Source of the DNA: Pseudomonadota bacterium
GTDB taxonomy: Bacteria; Pseudomonadota; Alphaproteobacteria; Caulobacterales; Caulobacteraceae
Direction of reading: 5' to 3'
Assembly: GCA_020161365.1 (NCBI GenBank)
Contig: JAIUNU010000003.1
Coordinates: 124,001 to 188,000, forward strand
Length of the DNA: 64,000 nt
The position numbers and the translations under genes were made by a program. Below, in pieces: positions 29,125 through 38,534 of the stretch (the first letter of the stretch is position 1; each line of letters opens with the position of its first letter). Under the pieces are notes generated by a model. The model saw only the letters and a program-made list of their open reading frames with translations, was not told where the DNA came from and searched no databases.

Positions 29125-29156
29125 GCCGCCCCGCCTCCAGCCCGAGGCGGGGCGGC
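29125..29156 (+). terminator. Strong GC hairpin between ahpC and ahpF (attenuator or mRNA-stabilising stem)
   Basis: A perfect 13-base stem GCCGCCCCGCCTC/GAGGCGGGGCGGC with a six-base loop, 18 bases after the ahpC stop. No T-tract follows, so it is not a classical terminator. It could attenuate read-through or protect the ahpC message, giving more AhpC than AhpF. Confidence 0.55.
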
Positions 29157-29260
29157 GCGCCCCCTAATCCGCACTACCCGATCGTTCGCCGCGTTCGATC
29201 TCCCCTCCCCCTCGACAATCGAACGCCCTTCCACTCCCCCAGCCTCCCAGGGAGCCCGCC

Positions 29261-30844
29261 ATGCTGGACGCCGGTCTGAAAGCCCAACTGACCACCTATC
29301 TGCAGAACCTGCGCCAGCCGATCACGCTGGTCGCTTCGCTGGACGACTCCCAGGGCTCGATCGAGATGCGCGCCCTGCTGGACGACGTCGCCTCCACCTC
29401 CGACAAGGTCAGCGTCCGCTTCGACGGCGATGACGCCCGCAAGCCCTCGTTCGCCATCACCCGCGCGGCGGGCGATGCTGACGTGCGCTTCGCCGGCCTG
29501 CCCCTGGGCCACGAGTTCACCTCGCTGGTGCTGGCGCTGCTGCACGTGGGCGGCCACCCGCCGCGTCTCGACGCCGAGGTGATCGAGCGCATCAAGGGCC
29601 TGGACGGCGACTACAACTTCGAAACCTATTTCTCGCAGTCGTGCCAGAACTGCCCCGACGTGGTGCAGGCGCTGAACACGATGAGCGCGCTGAACCCGCG
29701 CATCCGTCACGTCGCCATCGACGGCGCTCTCTTCAAAGCCGAGGTCGAGGCGCGCCAGGTGATGGCGGTGCCGACCATCCTGCTGAACGGCCAGCCCTTC
29801 GGCCAGGGCCGCATGGAGGTCGAGCAGATCCTGGCCAAGCTGGACACCGGCGCGGCCGACCGGATGGCCGAAAAGATCAAGGCCAAGGACGCGTTTGAGG
29901 TCCTGGTCGTCGGCGGCGGTCCGGCCGGCGCCGCGGCGGCCATCTACGCCGCCCGCAAGGGCATCCGCACCGGCGTCGCGGCCGAACGCTTCGGCGGCCA
30001 GGTGCTGGACACCATGGACATCGAGAATTTCATCTCGGTGCCGCACACCGAAGGCCCCAAGCTGGCCTCGGCGCTGGAACAGCACGTCAAGGACTATGAG
30101 GTCGACGTGATGAACCTGCAGAAGGCCGTGGGCCTGATCCCGGCCAAGACGCCGGGCGGCCTGCACGAGATCAAGCTCGAGAACGGCGCCAGCCTGAAGT
30201 CGCGCACGATCATCCTGTCGACCGGCGCCCGCTGGCGGAACGTCAATGTGCCCGGCGAGGCCGAATACAAGAACAAGGGCGTGGCCTATTGCCCGCACTG
30301 CGACGGCCCGCTGTTCAAGGGCAAGCGCGTGGCGGTGATCGGCGGCGGCAACAGCGGCGTCGAGGCGGCCATCGACCTGGCCGGCATCGTCGCCCACGTC
30401 ACGCTGATCGAGTTCGACAGCCAGCTGCGCGCCGACGCCGTGCTCCAGCGCAAGCTGGCCAGCCTGCCGAACGTCAAGATCGTCACCTCGGCCATGACCA
30501 CCGAGATTCACGGCGACGGCTCCAAGGTGAATGGCCTGACCTACAAGGACCGCAACAGCGACGCGACCCACCGCGTCGACCTGGAAGGCGTGTTCGTGCA
30601 GATCGGCCTGGTGCCCAATACCGAGTGGCTGAAGGACTCGGGCGTGGCCCTGTCGCCGCGCGGCGAGATCGAGGTCGACTATCGCGGCGAAACCACGATC
30701 CCCGGCGTCTTCGCCGCCGGCGACGCGACGGTGACGCCCTACAAGCAGATCATCATCGCCATGGGCGAAGGCGCTAAAGCCTCGCTCAGCGCCTTCGACT
30801 ACCTGATCCGCCTGCCGGCGGAGACGGCGGCGGAAGCGGCGTAA
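29261..30844 (+). CDS. ahpF: Alkyl hydroperoxide reductase subunit F
   Basis: Flavoprotein disulfide reductase that passes electrons from NADH to AhpC. 527 residues: an N-terminal double thioredoxin-like domain with redox pair C128/C131 ([11 protein letters not shown]), then an FAD domain starting [19 protein letters not shown] near 213 with the redox pair C344/C347 in [10 protein letters not shown], and an NADH domain with [19 protein letters not shown]. The C-terminal [16 protein letters not shown] contacts FAD. GGGAG precedes the ATG. It has its own 153-base leader after ahpC. Confidence 0.97.
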   Translation: MLDAGLKAQLTTYLQNLRQPITLVASLDDSQGSIEMRALLDDVASTSDKVSVRFDGDDARKPSFAITRAAGDADVRFAGLPLGHEFTSLVLALLHVGGHPPRLDAEVIERIKGLDGDYNFETYFSQSCQNCPDVVQALNTMSALNPRIRHVAIDGALFKAEVEARQVMAVPTILLNGQPFGQGRMEVEQILAKLDTGAADRMAEKIKAKDAFEVLVVGGGPAGAAAAIYAARKGIRTGVAAERFGGQVLDTMDIENFISVPHTEGPKLASALEQHVKDYEVDVMNLQKAVGLIPAKTPGGLHEIKLENGASLKSRTIILSTGARWRNVNVPGEAEYKNKGVAYCPHCDGPLFKGKRVAVIGGGNSGVEAAIDLAGIVAHVTLIEFDSQLRADAVLQRKLASLPNVKIVTSAMTTEIHGDGSKVNGLTYKDRNSDATHRVDLEGVFVQIGLVPNTEWLKDSGVALSPRGEIEVDYRGETTIPGVFAAGDATVTPYKQIIIAMGEGAKASLSAFDYLIRLPAETAAEAA

Positions 30845-30868
30845 AGCCTCTCGCCGATCAAACTGCTG

Positions 30869-30902
30869 AGGGCCGCCTGGCGATACGCCGGGCGGCCCTT
30901 TT
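30869..30902 (+). terminator. Rho-independent terminator after ahpF
   Basis: AGGGCCGCC pairs with GGCGGCCCT across a 13-base loop, followed by TTTT on the plus strand, 25 bases after the ahpF stop. Confidence 0.8.
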
Positions 30903-30954
30903 GCTTTCGCCGAACACTGTTTAGCTTCCCGCCGGGGCAGTTCGGGGGAGCGCG

Positions 30955-32868
30955 ATGGCCAAGGGCGGCGCGGGCGAGACGCAGCACGGCGACGAGGTTC
31001 CAGGCACGACCGACGCGGTCGAGATCGCCATGGACGAGGAGCGCCACGACCCCGCCCCGGACAGTCCGGCGCGGACGCTGCTAATCCGCCAGGGGCGATT
31101 GCTGGAGCTGCAGATCCGCCGCGAGCGCCTCCTGGTCTGGAGCCATGGCCTCCTGATGCTGGTCGGCGTCATGGCCGCGCTCGGCGCCGGCGTGGCGCTG
31201 TGGAGCGCCAGCCAGGACCGCAGCATCATCGTCCGCCCCTTTAGCGTGCCCGAAGCCTACGCCGCGCGAGGCCTGACCGGAGAGGCGGCGGCCCTGCGGC
31301 TGGTGACCGAGATGGGCGCCATAAGGGACTCCACCAATCGCGGATCCTTCGTCGCCACCTCCAGCATTCGCGACGGTGGCGACGCCGTCAGCATCGAGAT
31401 CCCCGAGACGGGTCTGTCCGTCGAAGAGTTGAGCCGCCTTCTTCGGCGCTGGCTGGGCCGCCAGACCGAGGTCACGGGTCAGATTGTCGACGGCGGAGAC
31501 GGCAAGGTCACCCTGGTGCTGCGATCCTCGCGCCATGGCGTGTCGTCGGTGACAGGCCCCGCCGACCAGATCGACGTCCTGTTCGTGAAGCTGGCCGAGG
31601 CGGCCTTCTCAAAGGCTGACCCCACTAACTGGGTACAATACCTGAAGGCCTCGGGGCGCTACGAAGAGGCGATCGCCAGCGTCAAAGGCGTGATCGCGCG
31701 GCCCGAAACCAGCGACATGCCGCTGGCCAACAACTACGACCTTTGGGCCAACGCCGTTGCCGAGCCGAACGAGACGATACGCCTCGCACGACGGGCGCTC
31801 GCGCTGGATCCGAACATCATGACCGCACGGCTCAACCTTTTCCGGGCCCATCTGAGGCTGGGTCATGACGAGGCCGCCTTGGCGGACGCGCGGCGACTTC
31901 TCGCGCTTCGCGACCGTGATCAGAACGAGCGATTCCGAGGCGCAACCATCCTGATGCGCCTGGAGGCCCAGATGACGATCCAGCGCCTGACAGGCGACCA
32001 CGGTATAGCCTCGTTTCGTGACCCCGACCTTCCGATCGCTCTTCGCCCCTGGCTCGCAACCTTGATCAGCGCACGCGCCCATGACGCGACCCTGGCCCGT
32101 CAGTTCATCCAGGATGGCCTTGATCAGACCACACTGGAGCCGCGCGACATCACGCGTTTCCAGGCCGAGATCGCCTTGGCGCGGGCCGACGGCGCAGCAG
32201 CGCTCAGTTCAGTCGCGGCCATGGAGTCCGCTCTGGACCGCCGCAGCCGCGCGCCGATCCGCGCCGGGGGGCCGCTCCGCCAGGAGATCGACGCCTATCG
32301 CGCGCTCGACGCGGCCACCCGCAACAGCGAGGGCCTGCCCCTCAAGGCTCGCGCCCTGATCGCCGCCGGCCGCCCGGCCGAGGCCCGCGACGTGCTCGCG
32401 CCCACGCCGCAGGACGCCTACCAGGCCGTCATCGCCCGGGGCGAGGCGGCTTCGGCGTTGCGAGACTGGACTGGCGCCGACCATTGGTTCGCTCGCGCCA
32501 AGGCCCTCGCGCCGAGCCTGCCCTGGGCGCATCTCGCCGAAGGCCGCTCGCGTCTGGCGCGGGGGGATCTAACCGGCGCCGAGGCGGCGCTGAAAGTGGC
32601 GCAGGAGCGCGCACCGCGCCTGGCCGAGGTGCGCTACGAGCAGGGTCTGCTCGCGCTGCGCCGGAGCGACTCGAGCGCCGCCGTCCGCGCCTTCGAGGCC
32701 GCCGCCGAGCGCGCGCCGCAGTGGGGCCGGTTGCATCTGGTCTGGGGCGAGGCCGAGGCCGGGCGCGGCCGGATCGACGCGGCGCTTACGCTCTGGGCCA
32801 AGGCGGCCGGGATGGACCTCTCGCCAACTGACCGTGCGCGGCTGGATCGCCTGCTGCGGAGGTCCTAG
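30955..32868 (+). CDS. Single-span membrane protein with C-terminal TPR repeats, unknown
   Basis: A 637-residue protein I cannot name. Residues 1-60 are charged and cytoplasmic; a single hydrophobic helix (~64-86) is followed by a 500-residue extracytoplasmic part. Residues ~200-640 are helical and alanine-rich, with TPR-like units recognisable as repeated pairs of ~34 residues (for example RYEEAIASVKGVIARPE and AEAALKVAQERAPRLAEVRYEQGLLALRR written in segments). A GGGGGAG ribosome-binding site precedes the ATG. No neighbouring operon partner. It may scaffold a membrane complex. Confidence 0.8.
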   Translation: MAKGGAGETQHGDEVPGTTDAVEIAMDEERHDPAPDSPARTLLIRQGRLLELQIRRERLLVWSHGLLMLVGVMAALGAGVALWSASQDRSIIVRPFSVPEAYAARGLTGEAAALRLVTEMGAIRDSTNRGSFVATSSIRDGGDAVSIEIPETGLSVEELSRLLRRWLGRQTEVTGQIVDGGDGKVTLVLRSSRHGVSSVTGPADQIDVLFVKLAEAAFSKADPTNWVQYLKASGRYEEAIASVKGVIARPETSDMPLANNYDLWANAVAEPNETIRLARRALALDPNIMTARLNLFRAHLRLGHDEAALADARRLLALRDRDQNERFRGATILMRLEAQMTIQRLTGDHGIASFRDPDLPIALRPWLATLISARAHDATLARQFIQDGLDQTTLEPRDITRFQAEIALARADGAAALSSVAAMESALDRRSRAPIRAGGPLRQEIDAYRALDAATRNSEGLPLKARALIAAGRPAEARDVLAPTPQDAYQAVIARGEAASALRDWTGADHWFARAKALAPSLPWAHLAEGRSRLARGDLTGAEAALKVAQERAPRLAEVRYEQGLLALRRSDSSAAVRAFEAAAERAPQWGRLHLVWGEAEAGRGRIDAALTLWAKAAGMDLSPTDRARLDRLLRRS

Positions 32869-32945
32869 CCCTCGCCCGCCTCGACCAGTTCCTCGAGGAA
32901 CAGCGCCATCAAGGCCGACTGGGAATTGACGCCGCGACCCACGCA
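32865..32945 (-). pseudogene. Possible 3' gene remnant (helical C-terminal fragment)
   Basis: Minus-strand reading gives GRGVNSQSALMALFLEELVE followed by AGEG and a TAG that overlaps the stop of the plus-strand TPR gene. The short helical segment has good coding bias and looks like the end of an HTH-type regulator. No start or upstream body exists: family A element A3 begins 17 bases upstream (32962). This suggests a truncated gene whose 5' part was lost; low confidence. Confidence 0.25.
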
Positions 32946-32961
32946 TGACGTCGGGCGTGTC

Positions 32962-33097
32962 AGCGCCCCCTCCGTCACGTCGCGTATCCGCGCCGCGCCA
33001 CCTCCCCCGTGTCACGAGTGAGGAGGAAGCCGTCCCCCTCCTGCCCCGCTTGCGGGGGAGGTGGTGCGCGGCGAAAGCCGCGTGACGGAGAGGGCGT
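32962..33097. repeat. Family A palindromic element, copy A3
   Basis: Left edge AGCGCCCCCTCCGTCACG and right edge CGTGACGGAGAGGGCG are inverted. Inner blocks CACCTCCCCCGTGTCACGAG and GCTTGCGGGGGAGGTGG match A1 and A5 in order and spacing. Confidence 0.82.
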
Positions 33098-33121
33098 TCT
33101 TGCATCCTTCGAGCCCCCAAC

Positions 33122-33158
33122 AAAAAATACGCCGCCCAGGATCGCGCCCGGGCGGCGT
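33122..33158 (-). terminator. Rho-independent terminator of the second TonB receptor gene
   Basis: ACGCCGCCC (33129-33137) pairs with GGGCGGCGT (33150-33158). On the minus strand a TATTTTTTG tract follows. It ends 27 bases from the receptor stop. Confidence 0.85.
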
Positions 33159-33184
33159 CTTTGTCGCCTGGCTCAACCCAGTCC

Positions 33185-35914
33185 TTAGAACTGGATATTG
33201 GCCCCCACGAACACCGTGCGCCCGCTGGTGGTGAAGTTCCACAGGCGACGGGCGCCGGTCTGGCCGAAGCCGTTGTTGAAGCTGTTGACCTGCTCTTCGC
33301 GCTCATCGGTCAGGTTGATGGCGTCCAGCGACAGGCGGATGCGCGGGGTCAGCTGGTAGAAGGCCGCCGCGTCGACATAGGTGGTGGCGTTGAACGCGCC
33401 GCTGTCGATCAGATAGTCCGAGCGATAGTTGGCCGAGATGCGGCCGCCATACTTGGCGGTCTCGTAGTACAGCGTGGCGTTGGCGTTGATGTCCGATAGC
33501 CCGAAGATGTCGGTCTTCTGGTTCTTGCCGTTGACCAGGCTGGTCGTCTCGCTGTCGATCAAAGTCAGGTTGGCGACCGCGCCCATGTTCTTCAGCGCAC
33601 CGGGCAGGAAGAAGAAGTCGCTCTGGGCGCTCAGCTCCAAGCCGGTCAGTTTGGCGTTGTTGAGGTTCACCTGGCGGGTGTAGGCGGCGACATTGGTCGA
33701 GGCCGTGACGCCCGGATAGAGGCCTTCGGCCAGGCCCGTGCTGGCGTAGCTGACATTGGTCGTCGTCTGGCTGGCGACCAGGCCGTCGATATTCTTGTGG
33801 AACACGCCGGCGGTCAGCATGCCGATGTCGCCGAAGTACCACTCGGCCGCCAGGTCGAACTCGTCCGAGGTGTAGGGCTCGAGGTTCGGATTGCCGGTCG
33901 AGACGGTGACGGTCGTGCCGTCAACGCTGATCGAGCCGTTCATGGCGTAGGCGCCCAGGGCCGGGCGGTTGATGTTCTGGGCTGCGGCCATGCGGATCTG
34001 GAAGCGGTCGGAGACCTCCAGCACCGCGTTCAGCGACGGCAGCACGCCCGAATAGGTCTTCTTGGCGACGCTGGGCGTGTTGACGCCCTTGACCGCCATG
34101 ACGCCCGACGAGGTCAGTTCGGTTTCATAGGCGCGCAGACCGGTGTTGCCGCGCAGCGGCATACCCATGAAGTCGGCCTTCCAGTCCAGCTGCAGATAGC
34201 CGGCCTTGGTGTCTTCCTCGACCGCGTAGATCGAGCGCGGCGCGCCCAAAGTGCGGGTTACGCCGTACTTGGCCAGGGCCTTGTCCCAGTCGACGATGAT
34301 CCACGACTGGTCCTTGTGCTGGGTGAAGACCTTGGTCACGCCGTCGAGACGGTCGTCCAGCGTGCCCTTTTCCCAGGCCGTCTTGTTCACGTCGTCGTTG
34401 GTCTGCGAGTAGCCCTCGTTCTTGAACCCGCGATACGACAGACCGCCCTTCAGGGTCACGGCGTCGTTGAAGTCATAGGCTCCGTTGAACTCGGCGTTCT
34501 TCAGCTTGGTGGTCTGGTAGGTGGCCGAGAAGTCGATCTCGTGGGCGCGGTAATTGTTCGGATCGGTGGTGTTCCACTTGTAGGTGTTCTTGCCGGTGTC
34601 GCCGCGATAGTCGGTGATCAGGCCGCCGAACGCCTCGGTGTAGAACTTGTCCGACATCGGGATGTCGTAGTCCGAGGTCTCCTGGCCGATGTGGCCGTCG
34701 AAGCGCAGTTTGTCCGACACCGCCCACTCGCCAGTCAGAACCAGCTGATCGAAGGTGTTCTTGGCCGACTGGCGGCGGGTCTCGGTCGCGAAGACGGTGT
34801 TGTCGACGTCGGCGTAGATGATCGTGTTGTACTTGTCGTACTGGATCGAATTGAGCACCGGCGGGGGACTGACCAGATTGCCCGAGTGCGGGGTGGCCGC
34901 ACCCAGGACCGTCGAGCCGACCGTGGCGCGGGTGGCCAGGTGGATCTCGGTGCGGTCGTTGGTGAACTTGCCGTGCAGGGCGTCCAGCGTCAGGGTGACG
35001 TTCTCGACCGGGCGCCATTGGGCGGCGGCGGTGATCCCCAGGCGTTCCTGGTCCGAACCCCACACTGACAGACGGTTGCCGCGCGCGAAGATCAGTTCGC
35101 CGTTCATCGCCTTGGCCGCGTCGGCGGCGTTCAGATTGACGACGTTGGCGGCCAGGGCCTTCTGGGTGCCCGCGCCGTAGGTGTTGTAGCCCTGCTCCTC
35201 GGTCTTGCGCTTGGAGTAGGCCACCGAGGCCAGCAGGCCGAACTTGTCGTCCCAGTTCTTGGCGATCATCGCCGCGCCCCGCGGCTGGGTGTCCTTGGTG
35301 GCGCTGTTGGTGCCGACCTGCAGCGACATCGCGCCCTTGGTCCCGGCGTAGTCGAACGGCTTGGCGGTGTAGAGGCCGACGGTGCCGGCCATGCCGCCTT
35401 CGTCCTGTTCGGCCGAGAACGACTTGCGCACGTCGACTTTCGAGAACAGGTCCGAGGCGAAGATGTTGAAGTCGAAGGCCCGGTCGCGCGAGGTCTGGCC
35501 GCGGCTGTCCATCGGCGAGTCGACATTGCCCAGCACTTCCATGCCGTTCAGCTGAACGCGGGTGAAGTCGGGACCCAGGCCGCGCAGCGAAACGCGACGG
35601 CCTTCGCCGCCTTCGCGGTTGATGGCCACGCCGGGCAGGCGCTGCAGCGACTCGGCGAGGTTCAGGTCGGGGAACTTGGCCATGTCCTCGGCGACGATCA
35701 CGTCCGAAACGATGGCGCTGGTCTTCTTGGCCTCGCGGGCCACGCCCAGCGACTTGCGGAAACCGGTGACAACCACGGCGTCGACTTCGGACGTGTCGGT
35801 GTCGGCGGCCGACACCGGGGCGGGGTCGGCGACGCGGGCCTCGGCGACCGGGGCCAGAGCGGCCATGACGAGTTGCGCCGCGCCCACGAGAAGCGCGATC
35901 TTGCTGCGAGACAT
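33185..35914 (-). CDS. TonB-dependent receptor
   Basis: A 909-residue outer-membrane transporter. Signal peptide at ~1-27. TonB box region VDAVVVTGFRKSLGVAREAK (45-64), then plug with FPDLNLAESLQRLPGVAINR, GRRVSLRGLGPDFTRVQLNG and DVRKSFSAEQDEGGMAGTVG, all characteristic of the carbohydrate-type receptors abundant in Caulobacter and Xanthomonas. The barrel ends SGRTVFVGANIQF. No sugar-degradation genes adjoin it; the divergent neighbour is a phospholipase-like protein. Substrate not determinable. Confidence 0.95.
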   Translation of the reverse strand: MSRSKIALLVGAAQLVMAALAPVAEARVADPAPVSAADTDTSEVDAVVVTGFRKSLGVAREAKKTSAIVSDVIVAEDMAKFPDLNLAESLQRLPGVAINREGGEGRRVSLRGLGPDFTRVQLNGMEVLGNVDSPMDSRGQTSRDRAFDFNIFASDLFSKVDVRKSFSAEQDEGGMAGTVGLYTAKPFDYAGTKGAMSLQVGTNSATKDTQPRGAAMIAKNWDDKFGLLASVAYSKRKTEEQGYNTYGAGTQKALAANVVNLNAADAAKAMNGELIFARGNRLSVWGSDQERLGITAAAQWRPVENVTLTLDALHGKFTNDRTEIHLATRATVGSTVLGAATPHSGNLVSPPPVLNSIQYDKYNTIIYADVDNTVFATETRRQSAKNTFDQLVLTGEWAVSDKLRFDGHIGQETSDYDIPMSDKFYTEAFGGLITDYRGDTGKNTYKWNTTDPNNYRAHEIDFSATYQTTKLKNAEFNGAYDFNDAVTLKGGLSYRGFKNEGYSQTNDDVNKTAWEKGTLDDRLDGVTKVFTQHKDQSWIIVDWDKALAKYGVTRTLGAPRSIYAVEEDTKAGYLQLDWKADFMGMPLRGNTGLRAYETELTSSGVMAVKGVNTPSVAKKTYSGVLPSLNAVLEVSDRFQIRMAAAQNINRPALGAYAMNGSISVDGTTVTVSTGNPNLEPYTSDEFDLAAEWYFGDIGMLTAGVFHKNIDGLVASQTTTNVSYASTGLAEGLYPGVTASTNVAAYTRQVNLNNAKLTGLELSAQSDFFFLPGALKNMGAVANLTLIDSETTSLVNGKNQKTDIFGLSDINANATLYYETAKYGGRISANYRSDYLIDSGAFNATTYVDAAAFYQLTPRIRLSLDAINLTDEREEQVNSFNNGFGQTGARRLWNFTTSGRTVFVGANIQF

Positions 35915-35935
35915 AGGAATACCCCCTTGTACTGG

Positions 35936-35968
35936 TGTCGGCTGAACGCCCGGGGAGGGGCGCCGACA
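35936..35968. promoter_or_regulatory. Inverted repeat in the TonB receptor leader
   Basis: TGTCGGC and GCCGACA, seven-base perfect arms separated by 19 bases, located 22-54 bases upstream of the TonB receptor start on the minus strand. It could be a leader hairpin covering part of the 5' UTR or a repressor site. No T-tract. Confidence 0.35.
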
Positions 35969-36112
35969 GTTGCGCGGGCAATAGGGAGCATCGGTGACTG
36001 CGGCGTATCAGCACCATCAAGGATTGATGACAGACGCCCCGCTCTCGTCCTCCGCGACGTCAAACCGTCACGTGCGGGCGCTAGGGGGCAGGTACGGTTT
36101 CGGAGCCCCGCA

Positions 36113-37252
36113 ATGTTGAACCTTCTCGCCGCCCTGGCGGTCGCCGCCGCCCCCTGTCCCGCCTCGGACGAGCAGCCCGCCTGCGTGCGTCAGCGGCTAG
36201 ACGCGCTGGGCATGACCGACATGATGGTCGTGGGGACCCACAATTCCTACAAGCTGCCGATCCCGCCCGAGGAGATGGCCGTCATGGTCGCCGCGCGCGG
36301 AAAGTCCGCGCTGGGCATCGACTATGGACATCGCCCGCTGGTCGAACAGCTGGACGCCGGGGCGCGGCAACTGGAAATCGACATCGTCGCGGACCCCCAG
36401 GGCGGTCTGTACGCCAAGCCGCTGACGGTGTTCGGCCGGGGAACCAGTCTCACGCCCGACGTGGCCGCCGCCCTGGCCAAACCAGGCTTCAAGACCCTGC
36501 ACATGCCCGATGTCGACTTCCGATCCTCGTGCGTGACCTTCGTGGCCTGCCTGAAGACAATCCGCGCCTGGTCGGACGCCCACCGCGACCACGTTCCGAT
36601 CCTGATCATGCTGAACGCCAAGGAGGGCGCGGCCACGATGCCGGGCGGGGTGACGCCCCTGCCCTTCACCGAACCCCTGTTCGACGCGTTGGACGCCGAG
36701 ATCCGCTCGGTGTTCGGCGACGACCGGCTGATCACGCCGGACCAGGTCCAGGGCAAGGCCAAGACCCTGCGCGATGGCGTCCTGGCCGGCGCGAAGTTGG
36801 GCGGCGGCTGGCCCAGGCTGGGCGCGGCGCGCGGCAAGGTGTTCTTCGCGCTCGATGAGGGACCGGCCAAGGTCGCGATCTACCGGGGCAAGCGCGCCTC
36901 GCTGGAAGGCCGGGCCATGTTCGTCAACACCGACGAGGCCTCGCCCGCCGCCGCCTATCTGACGCTCAACGATCCGGTCGGCGAGAAGGACCGCATCGCC
37001 GCGGCCGTGAAGGCCGGCTTCATCGTCCGCACCCGCGCCGACGCCGATACGCGCGCGGCCCGATCCAACGACACCACCCAGCGCACCGCCGCCTTCACCA
37101 GCGGCGCCCAGTACATCTCGACCGACTACATCTGGGCCGATCCGCGCTTTGCCGGCGGCTATACGGTGCGCCTGCCGGACAGCAAGGTCGCGGTCTGCAA
37201 TCCGGTGCGACAGCCGACGGCGTGCGGCGGCAGGGACCTGGAGGGGCGTTAG
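36113..37252 (+). CDS. Secreted Ca2+-dependent phosphoinositide phospholipase C-like protein
   Basis: A 379-residue exported protein resembling the bacterial Ca2+-dependent PI-PLC family. A short signal peptide (residues 1-14, MLNLLAALAVAAAP) is followed by the conserved active-site start THNSYKLPIPPE (His near 43) and QLDAGARQLEIDIV with acidic Ca2+ ligands (~80-93). A further block HVPILIMLNAKEG, then LITPDQVQGKAKTLRDGV, resembles other members. TIM-barrel X and Y halves appear complete. The start at 36113 is the ATG in front of the signal peptide; the longer upstream reading has no signal or conservation. Confidence 0.85.
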   Translation: MLNLLAALAVAAAPCPASDEQPACVRQRLDALGMTDMMVVGTHNSYKLPIPPEEMAVMVAARGKSALGIDYGHRPLVEQLDAGARQLEIDIVADPQGGLYAKPLTVFGRGTSLTPDVAAALAKPGFKTLHMPDVDFRSSCVTFVACLKTIRAWSDAHRDHVPILIMLNAKEGAATMPGGVTPLPFTEPLFDALDAEIRSVFGDDRLITPDQVQGKAKTLRDGVLAGAKLGGGWPRLGAARGKVFFALDEGPAKVAIYRGKRASLEGRAMFVNTDEASPAAAYLTLNDPVGEKDRIAAAVKAGFIVRTRADADTRAARSNDTTQRTAAFTSGAQYISTDYIWADPRFAGGYTVRLPDSKVAVCNPVRQPTACGGRDLEGR

Positions 37253-37258
37253 TTCCGC

Positions 37259-37444
37259 CTAACGTCGGCGCGCCGCCAAGGCCCAGACGGTCGCGATGAC
37301 CGACGCCCCAAGCGTCAGCGCGCCGATCCCGTTCCAGAGGCCATCGCCCAGCAGGGCGACGACCAAGCCGAAGAGGCTCAGCGCGGCGATCGCCGCCGGT
37401 ACGCTAAACACCTGCCACAGCGTCAGATGGTGACCGGTCTTCAT
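37259..37444 (-). CDS. Small membrane protein, 61 residues, end of the PepSY operon
   Basis: A 61-residue protein with two hydrophobic helices (about 12-32 and 36-56) and a basic end (ALAARRR). The ATG at 37442-37444 overlaps the PepSY gene stop by four bases (ATGA), so it is translated with it. Co-occurrence with siderophore receptor and PepSY genes suggests an accessory role in ferric-siderophore use; the family itself is not recognised. Confidence 0.75.
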   Translation of the reverse strand: MKTGHHLTLWQVFSVPAAIAALSLFGLVVALLGDGLWNGIGALTLGASVIATVWALAARRR

Positions 37445-38529
37445 CGCGCGGCCTTCCGCTTGGCGAGCCACAGGTAGAGTCCGGAGGCCAGAATCACGAT
37501 CGTGGCGATGTCCAGCAGCGCCCAGACGATCTTCAGCCCCAGCCCGCCATAGTCGCCAAAGTGCAGCGGCTGCGACAAGGACAGGGTCTTGACGTACCAG
37601 GGCGTCGGCGCAATGGCGGCCAGCTCGCCGGTGCGGGCGTCGATCAGGGCTGGCGTGGTCAGGTGCTTGGTCAGCGGCGTCTTGCCGTGGAAGAACACCG
37701 CGTAGTGGTGGTCGGTCGAATAGTCCGAGCCCGGGAAGGCGACGAACTGCAGGTCCTTGTCCGGCAGCGCGGCCTTCGCCTTGTCGACGGCGGCCTGCAG
37801 CGAGCTGCGCTGGCCCGGCGCGACGGGGCTGTCATAGGCCTGCGTCAGCTCCTTGAGCGCCGTATTCTTCCAGTAGCCAACGATCGGCGTGGCCAGGGTG
37901 TTGACGACGCCGGTGGCGCCAACGACCAGCACCCAAGCCGCCGTCACCGCGCCCAGCAGGTTGTGATAGTCCAGCCAGCGGGTGCGCGCCCGCTTGCTGG
38001 CCCGCACCGTGCCGAAGGGCAGCCGGCGCATGAACGGCGCGTAGAGCACCACGCCCGAGACCAGGGCCGCGATCAGCAGCAGCCCCATCGCGCCCAGGAA
38101 CAACATACCCGCCAGACCTAGGAACATGTCGGTGTGCAGCTGGAGCAGGAACTCCATGACAGGATGCCCCGCTACCGGCGGAGCGGGATCGCCGCTGGTG
38201 TGGTCGATGGGTTGGAAGCTGTAGACTCCCGCCTTGCCGCCCGGCTGCACGCTGGTGACGTTCACCACCGGCCGGTCTTCGTCGAAGCTCATGAAGGCCG
38301 GAACCTCGCCCGGCTTACGGGCGAGCGCGGTCTCCAGCACCTGATCGAGGGTCAGCTTGGGGCCGTCCGGACGCGCAGGCGTCCAGGCCTCTTCCATCAG
38401 GACATGCTCGATCTCGTGGGTGAACACGAGCGGCAACCCCGTGACGCAGAGCATCAGAAGGAAGGCGGTCGAGACCAGGCTCGACCACTTGTGAACCCAC
38501 GACCAGGCGCGGAGCGTCCGGGCCTTCAT
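37441..38529 (-). CDS. PepSY-domain membrane protein (FegB/siderophore-associated type)
   Basis: A 362-residue inner-membrane protein of the PepSY-associated TM family. The first helix begins near 13-34 after the typical LRAWSWVHKWSSL; further helices occur at ~140-165, ~188-210 and ~330-350, with a PepSY-type periplasmic domain at ~60-110 and another region at ~225-285 (KAALPDKDLQFVAFPG). Such proteins next to siderophore receptors are proposed to reduce or move ferric siderophores (FegB in Bradyrhizobium). The ATG at 38529 follows the receptor stop by five bases, making a receptor-PepSY-small protein operon. Confidence 0.9.
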   Translation of the reverse strand: MKARTLRAWSWVHKWSSLVSTAFLLMLCVTGLPLVFTHEIEHVLMEEAWTPARPDGPKLTLDQVLETALARKPGEVPAFMSFDEDRPVVNVTSVQPGGKAGVYSFQPIDHTSGDPAPPVAGHPVMEFLLQLHTDMFLGLAGMLFLGAMGLLLIAALVSGVVLYAPFMRRLPFGTVRASKRARTRWLDYHNLLGAVTAAWVLVVGATGVVNTLATPIVGYWKNTALKELTQAYDSPVAPGQRSSLQAAVDKAKAALPDKDLQFVAFPGSDYSTDHHYAVFFHGKTPLTKHLTTPALIDARTGELAAIAPTPWYVKTLSLSQPLHFGDYGGLGLKIVWALLDIATIVILASGLYLWLAKRKAAR

Positions 38530-38534
38530 CGGCG

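Larger units (their letters stand above)
32869..33184. other. 316-base intergenic region: gene remnant, repeat A3 and terminator
   Basis: From left to right: the possible remnant (32865-32945), family A element A3 (32962-33097) and the terminator (33122-33158) of the TonB receptor. No intact gene is seen. Confidence 0.6.
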
